From NCBI GenBank assembly GCA_018648655.1, contig JABGQV010000094.1:1-40256 (forward strand): 40,256 nucleotides of DNA, written 5' to 3'. The notes under the pieces are model-generated. The model was not told the DNA's origin and made no database searches. It worked only from the letters and a program-made list of their open reading frames with translations. This document shows, one piece after another, positions 36,977 to 40,256 of the stretch. The translations under genes were made by a program, and so were the position numbers. Each line of letters starts with the position of its first letter. The stretch's first letter is position 1. This stretch comes from Anaerolineae bacterium. GTDB lineage: Bacteria; Chloroflexota; Anaerolineae; Anaerolineales; Villigracilaceae.

Positions 36977-37025
36977 GAAAAAAAAGTGTTTTCTAAACAC
37001 TAAGTTTCGTTTTTTGAAAACTTAG
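36977..37025 (-). terminator. Double hairpin between nfeD and slipin
   Basis: CTAAGTTT/AAACTTAG (37000-37007 with 37018-37025) and AGTGTTT/AAACACT (about 36985-36999) are consecutive. The second is followed on the minus strand by eight T, a good intrinsic terminator inside the gene pair, probably partial. Confidence 0.75.
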
Positions 37026-37044
37026 CTTTTCTTACTTCATGGAT

Positions 37045-37641
37045 TTAGATTTCTTCTACATCTAGAACGAATCCTTTACGTTCAATTACACGAACTTGTG
37101 CTCTGGCCTTAATGGGTTTTACGCTACGAACTGTCCACAATTCACCCGAAATTTGGGCTGAACCTTCTGCGTGAATATTTGTTTTTGCTTCACCAACGCG
37201 CCCAATAAGTGCCTCTAAACTATGTGATGGCAAAACATCTAGGGCTTCGAGGGTTTTAATAATAATAAACCATAAAAAACCACCAGAGAGCAGAGAAACG
37301 AGAATTGCGAGCCATAAGCTGACCGAAGGCAACCACCCATCCCCACGAAAGAGATAGGCAGAGCCAATAATTACCGCAAAAATGCTCAATCCAAGATAGA
37401 GCTTGCGGCGTGCCGCATCCCGTATAGACATCACAAAAGGGATTATGCTCAAGACAAGTAAAATTAAGGCCCAAGTGTTGCTCCCAAGATTATAAGCCGC
37501 ATATCCTGCAAAAAGCAGCAGGAAAAGGGCGCCAATTTCAAGAAAGCCTGTGCCTGGCGTGGCGAGCGCAAAAAAAGTGAGCAAAACGCCACCGACTAAA
37601 ATCAAATATGCGATATTAGGGTCGAGCAAAATCATATCCAT
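37045..37641 (-). CDS. NfeD-family membrane protein
   Basis: This 198-residue protein has about four membrane segments (about 10-27, 32-47, 52-70, 79-100 and 106-130 are hydrophobic) and a C-terminal OB-like NfeD domain (about 143-198: LIGRVGEAKTNIHAEGSAQISGELWTVRSVKPIKARAQVRVIERKGFVLDVEEI). It lacks the N-terminal ClpP-like protease part of long NfeD. NfeD proteins act with SPFH proteins, and the slipin gene lies 97 bp downstream. GAGG 6 nt before the ATG sets the start. A minus-strand TATAAT (37671-37676) is a likely -10. Confidence 0.88.
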   Translation of the reverse strand: MDMILLDPNIAYLILVGGVLLTFFALATPGTGFLEIGALFLLLFAGYAAYNLGSNTWALILLVLSIIPFVMSIRDAARRKLYLGLSIFAVIIGSAYLFRGDGWLPSVSLWLAILVSLLSGGFLWFIIIKTLEALDVLPSHSLEALIGRVGEAKTNIHAEGSAQISGELWTVRSVKPIKARAQVRVIERKGFVLDVEEI

Positions 37642-37670
37642 TTTTTCCTCTTTTCTTTAAAGACACTTCT

Positions 37671-37676
37671 ATTATA
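37671..37676 (-). promoter_or_regulatory. -10 box of the nfeD-slipin operon
   Basis: Perfect TATAAT on the minus strand, about 30 nt before the NfeD ATG. No good -35. Confidence 0.5.
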
Positions 37677-37748
37677 CAATATATTTCGTTAAATATATTT
37701 GGTGCGGTAAGACTTCCTAAGCCTCACCACACTATTATCGGAGCTACT

Positions 37749-39032
37749 ATGAAATTTCAGAAAATATCTGTACTTGGACTTGGTTATATTGGTCTGCCCA
37801 CCGCCAGCACCTTTGCTACACACGGGATTGAAGTTTTAGGTGTAGATGTAAAGCCAGAGATTATTGAAACCTTGAAATCGGGCGGATTACATATTCACGA
37901 ACCAGGGTTGCGAACTTTGGTCAGCGGTGCAATTAATTCGGGGATGTTGCGAGTCGCACTTGAACCTGAGCTTGCAGATGCCTTTATTATCGCGGTGCCG
38001 ACTCCTTTCTTTGATGCCGACAAAAAAGCGGATATGCGAGCTGTTAAATCAGCAGCTGAAGCAATTGTGCCCTTTTTGCGTGCTGGAAACTTAGTCGTGC
38101 TAGAATCTACATCGCCGCCGCGAACCACGATTGATTTGGTGGCGCCTATTCTCGAAAAAACGGGCTTAAAAGCAGGCGTAGATTTCCACCTTGCCTATTC
38201 ACCAGAGCGCGTTTTGCCCGGTCAAATTTTACGTGAACTCATAGAAAATGCCCGTGTTGTGGGCGGCATTACGCCAGAATCAGCGCAAGCAGGCTATGAT
38301 TTATATAAAACCTTCGTCAAGGGCGATATTATCAAAACTAATGCAACTACTGCCGAGATGGTGAAGTTGATGGAGAATACTTATAGGGATGTAAACATTG
38401 CCATCGCTAATGAATTTTCACGTTTAGCCGACAACTTTAGCGTAGATGTATGGGAAGCGATTTCGCTTTCAAATTTGCATCCGCGTGTGGAGATTTTGAG
38501 CCCTGGCCCTGGTGTAGGCGGGCATTGCATAAGTGTTGATCCGTGGTTCTTGGTCGAATCTGCACCAGAATTAACACCCTTTATTCGTCAAGCTCGTGAA
38601 GTGAATGATGCTCAGCCAAAATTTGTAGTGAGTTTAGTAGAGCGTGCCTTAGGCTCACTAAAAGGAAAAAATATTGCCGCACTGGGATTAGCCTACAAGC
38701 CAGATGTGGACGATTTACGCGAAAGCCCTGCTGTAGAGGTGATAGAATTACTTCAAGATGCAGGGGCAAAAGTAAAAGCTTTTGAACCATTCTCTCCAAA
38801 TGCGAAGTTGCCAAATATAAGGGTTGTTCGTAATTTAGAAGAAGCTCTTAGCGAAGCAGATGGAGTTATTTTATTGGTTGGACATAGTGAATTCAAAACG
38901 ATGGATGCTGATTTAGTTGGAACCATAATGGAAGGGCGTGTTGCTGTAGATACAGTTAATGGTTGGAATGTAGATGCTTGGGAAGAAGCCGGTTTTGAAC
39001 TATTCCGCTTAGGTGTGGGAGGCGCAAAATAG
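37749..39032 (+). CDS. wecC: UDP-N-acetyl-D-mannosamine dehydrogenase
   Basis: The 427-residue UDP-sugar 6-dehydrogenase has an NAD-binding domain starting ISVLGLGYIGLPTAS (6-20). AVPTPF (82-87), the central helix VKLMENTYRDVNIAIANEFSRL and the catalytic Cys260 in GPGVGGHCISVDPWF follow. The SPERVLPGQ and GHCISVDPWF variants are typical of the UDP-ManNAc dehydrogenases (WecC) rather than UDP-glucose dehydrogenase. It oxidises UDP-ManNAc to UDP-ManNAcA. The epimerase that makes its substrate follows 23 bp downstream. GGAGC 6 nt before the ATG sets the start. Role: surface polysaccharide synthesis. Confidence 0.92.
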   Translation: MKFQKISVLGLGYIGLPTASTFATHGIEVLGVDVKPEIIETLKSGGLHIHEPGLRTLVSGAINSGMLRVALEPELADAFIIAVPTPFFDADKKADMRAVKSAAEAIVPFLRAGNLVVLESTSPPRTTIDLVAPILEKTGLKAGVDFHLAYSPERVLPGQILRELIENARVVGGITPESAQAGYDLYKTFVKGDIIKTNATTAEMVKLMENTYRDVNIAIANEFSRLADNFSVDVWEAISLSNLHPRVEILSPGPGVGGHCISVDPWFLVESAPELTPFIRQAREVNDAQPKFVVSLVERALGSLKGKNIAALGLAYKPDVDDLRESPAVEVIELLQDAGAKVKAFEPFSPNAKLPNIRVVRNLEEALSEADGVILLVGHSEFKTMDADLVGTIMEGRVAVDTVNGWNVDAWEEAGFELFRLGVGGAK

Positions 39033-39055
39033 AAGCTATTAGACAATAAATTATT

Positions 39056-40153
39056 ATGAAAATACTATCAATTTTTGGGACTCGGCCAGAAGCTATAAAG
39101 ATGGCGCCAGTTGTACGTGAGCTTGCGAAACGCAAAGGCATAGAATCTCGTGTTTGCGTTACGGCGCAGCATCGGGAAATGCTTGATCAGGTCTTGTCTC
39201 TTTTTGAGATTGAGCCCGATGTAGATTTGAATCTAATGCGTCCTAATCAATCTTTGGCGCAAATAACCGCGTCCGTTTTCACACATCTTGACCCAGTTTT
39301 AGAAAAAATGCAACCAGATTGGGTTTTAGTGCAAGGTGATACAACTACTGTTATGTCTGCCGCGCTGAATGCTTATTATCGACGTATCAAAGTCGGGCAT
39401 GTGGAAGCCGGCTTAAGAACACATAATAAATGGGAGCCTTTTCCCGAGGAAGTTAATCGTCGTGTGGCAGGTGTTGCTGCAGATTTGCATTTTGCGCCTA
39501 CGCGTTGGTCAAAACAAAACTTGCTTAAGGAGGGGGTGAATAAAGAAATTGTGCATGTGACGGGGAATCCTGTTATTGACGCACTCCAGTTTGTTGCCGA
39601 AGAAAAAGTGCCTGAAAAGATCTCAAGCCTCTTATCCAAGTTAGAAGCGAAACGCTTGGTTTTGGTGACAGCGCATCGACGTGAAAACCATGGTTTGCCC
39701 CTTGAGAAAATTTGCATCGCCCTTAAAGAAATCGCAGCACGCGGGGACGTGGAGATCGTTTATCCCGTTCACCTTAATCCTAATGTGCAGGAGCCCGTTT
39801 ATCGTTTATTAGCTAATGCGCCAAATATCACTCTTTTGGAGCCTTTAGAGTATTTGCCGCTTGTTCACTTGATGAAAAATGCTGATTTAATTCTGACTGA
39901 TTCGGGTGGAATTCAAGAAGAGGCCCCCGCCTTTGGAGTACCCGTACTTGTTTTACGTGATGTAACTGAGCGCCCCGAGGGCGTACAGGCAGGTACTTTG
40001 AAGTTAGTTGGCACCGATAAAGAGAAAATTATTCGGGAAGCAAATTATTTACTCAACGATCGTATTGCACATGCTGCGATGGCCCAGGCAGTTAATCCCT
40101 TTGGTGATGGGGATGCAGCAATAAAAATTGTGAATATTCTACAGAATTTTTAG
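39056..40153 (+). CDS. wecB: UDP-N-acetylglucosamine 2-epimerase (non-hydrolysing)
   Basis: The 365-residue enzyme of the GT-B fold converts UDP-GlcNAc to UDP-ManNAc. Landmarks are ILSIFGTRPEAIKMAPVV (3-20), CVTAQHREMLDQVL, VQGDTTTVMSAALNAYYRRIKVGHVEAGLRT, FPEEVNRRVAGVAADLHFAPT, VTAHRRENHG, and LTDSGGIQEEAPAFGVPVLVLRDVTERPEGVQAGT. It follows wecC by 23 bp with no good Shine-Dalgarno, so the two form an operon supplying UDP-ManNAcA. The order wecC-wecB is the reverse of the reaction order. Confidence 0.94.
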   Translation: MKILSIFGTRPEAIKMAPVVRELAKRKGIESRVCVTAQHREMLDQVLSLFEIEPDVDLNLMRPNQSLAQITASVFTHLDPVLEKMQPDWVLVQGDTTTVMSAALNAYYRRIKVGHVEAGLRTHNKWEPFPEEVNRRVAGVAADLHFAPTRWSKQNLLKEGVNKEIVHVTGNPVIDALQFVAEEKVPEKISSLLSKLEAKRLVLVTAHRRENHGLPLEKICIALKEIAARGDVEIVYPVHLNPNVQEPVYRLLANAPNITLLEPLEYLPLVHLMKNADLILTDSGGIQEEAPAFGVPVLVLRDVTERPEGVQAGTLKLVGTDKEKIIREANYLLNDRIAHAAMAQAVNPFGDGDAAIKIVNILQNF

Positions 40154-40170
40154 CACTATAAAAATATATA

Positions 40171-40210
40171 AGCCCGGTGTAGGTATACTTATGGGGAAAC
40201 CCTAAGGGCT
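40171..40210 (+). other. Structured element after wecB
   Basis: AGCCC (40171-40175) can pair with GGGCT (40206-40210), enclosing GGG-GAAA-CCC (40193-40202), a GNRA tetraloop hairpin. A TATACT is at 40184-40189. No gene is seen up to the window end. Confidence 0.3.
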
Positions 40211-40256
40211 GTTCAGTTCTGGAGTATTCCTTCGTAATTAAGGACGTATTCAAGCT

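Noticed and set aside
1-40256. CRISPR arrays, prophage, integron or complete insertion sequence
   Set aside because: No regularly spaced repeats, integrase, transposase or phage structural genes are seen. Only a possible insertion edge at the left end and one REP-like unit are present.

Overview
This window looks like a chromosomal segment of a moderate-to-low GC, probably anaerobic bacterium. The best guess is a Chloroflexota of the Anaerolineae type. That is an inference from the gene mix: DUF1800/DUF1501 pair, split NAD synthetase, an APC permease fused to two UspA domains, Tat-type RRDFLKL leaders, rnc next to smc, and rpsF-ssb-rpsR. No rRNA or marker gene is present to prove it. There is no phage, integrase, CRISPR array or complete insertion sequence.

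Layout. At 47-826 (-) lies the N-terminal third of a DUF255/YyaL thioredoxin-fold protein, which stops abruptly at a residue normally followed by several hundred more. At 1004-4597 (+) is a compact PadR-controlled cluster: PadR, DUF5320 protein, NifX-like protein, two MinD-type ATPases carrying ferredoxin inserts, a DUF59/MIP18 protein and a second NifX-like protein. It resembles the metal-cluster 'orange protein' (ORP) loci of anaerobes and is the most interesting system here. At 4789-7793 is a p-aminobenzoate pair: fused PabA-PabB and PabC. At 7925-11942 are DUF1800 and DUF1501 genes interleaved with two unrecognised membrane proteins. At 12094-14487 is the permease-UspA-UspA fusion. At 14617-17907 are an acyl-CoA dehydrogenase, a glycosyltransferase and a zinc-type dehydrogenase. 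At 18062-22435 are rnc and smc.

On the minus strand follow a parvulin isomerase and rpsR-ssb-rpsF (22567-24968), then tRNA-Pro(CGG). A plus-strand response regulator with a dead receiver (25525-26196) converges on an orphan DNA methyltransferase and an L,D-transpeptidase (26219-28529, -). Next come a 78-residue SWIM protein and the split glutamine-dependent NAD synthetase (28678-30900, -), tRNA-Ser(CGA), and a plus-strand glycosyltransferase-like gene (31147-32382). A minus-strand run carries a beta-CASP nuclease, an MmcQ/YjbR protein, RNase D, a GNAT acetyltransferase, and slipin/NfeD (32576-37641). The window closes with wecC and wecB (+), which make UDP-ManNAcA from UDP-GlcNAc.

Regulatory architecture. 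Intergenic spaces are short and most hold a clear hairpin with a T-run. In five places such a terminator-like hairpin lies only 8-29 nt before the next start codon on the same strand (12094, 15857, 23871, 28914, 35994). Several genes have a consensus -10 box 6-9 nt before the ATG and no Shine-Dalgarno, which suggests leaderless mRNAs. Other candidates are a small ORF and hairpin controlling rnc, an S6:S18-type leader before rpsF, and a promoter-leader peptide-terminator module (or about 70-nt sRNA) before the SWIM gene.
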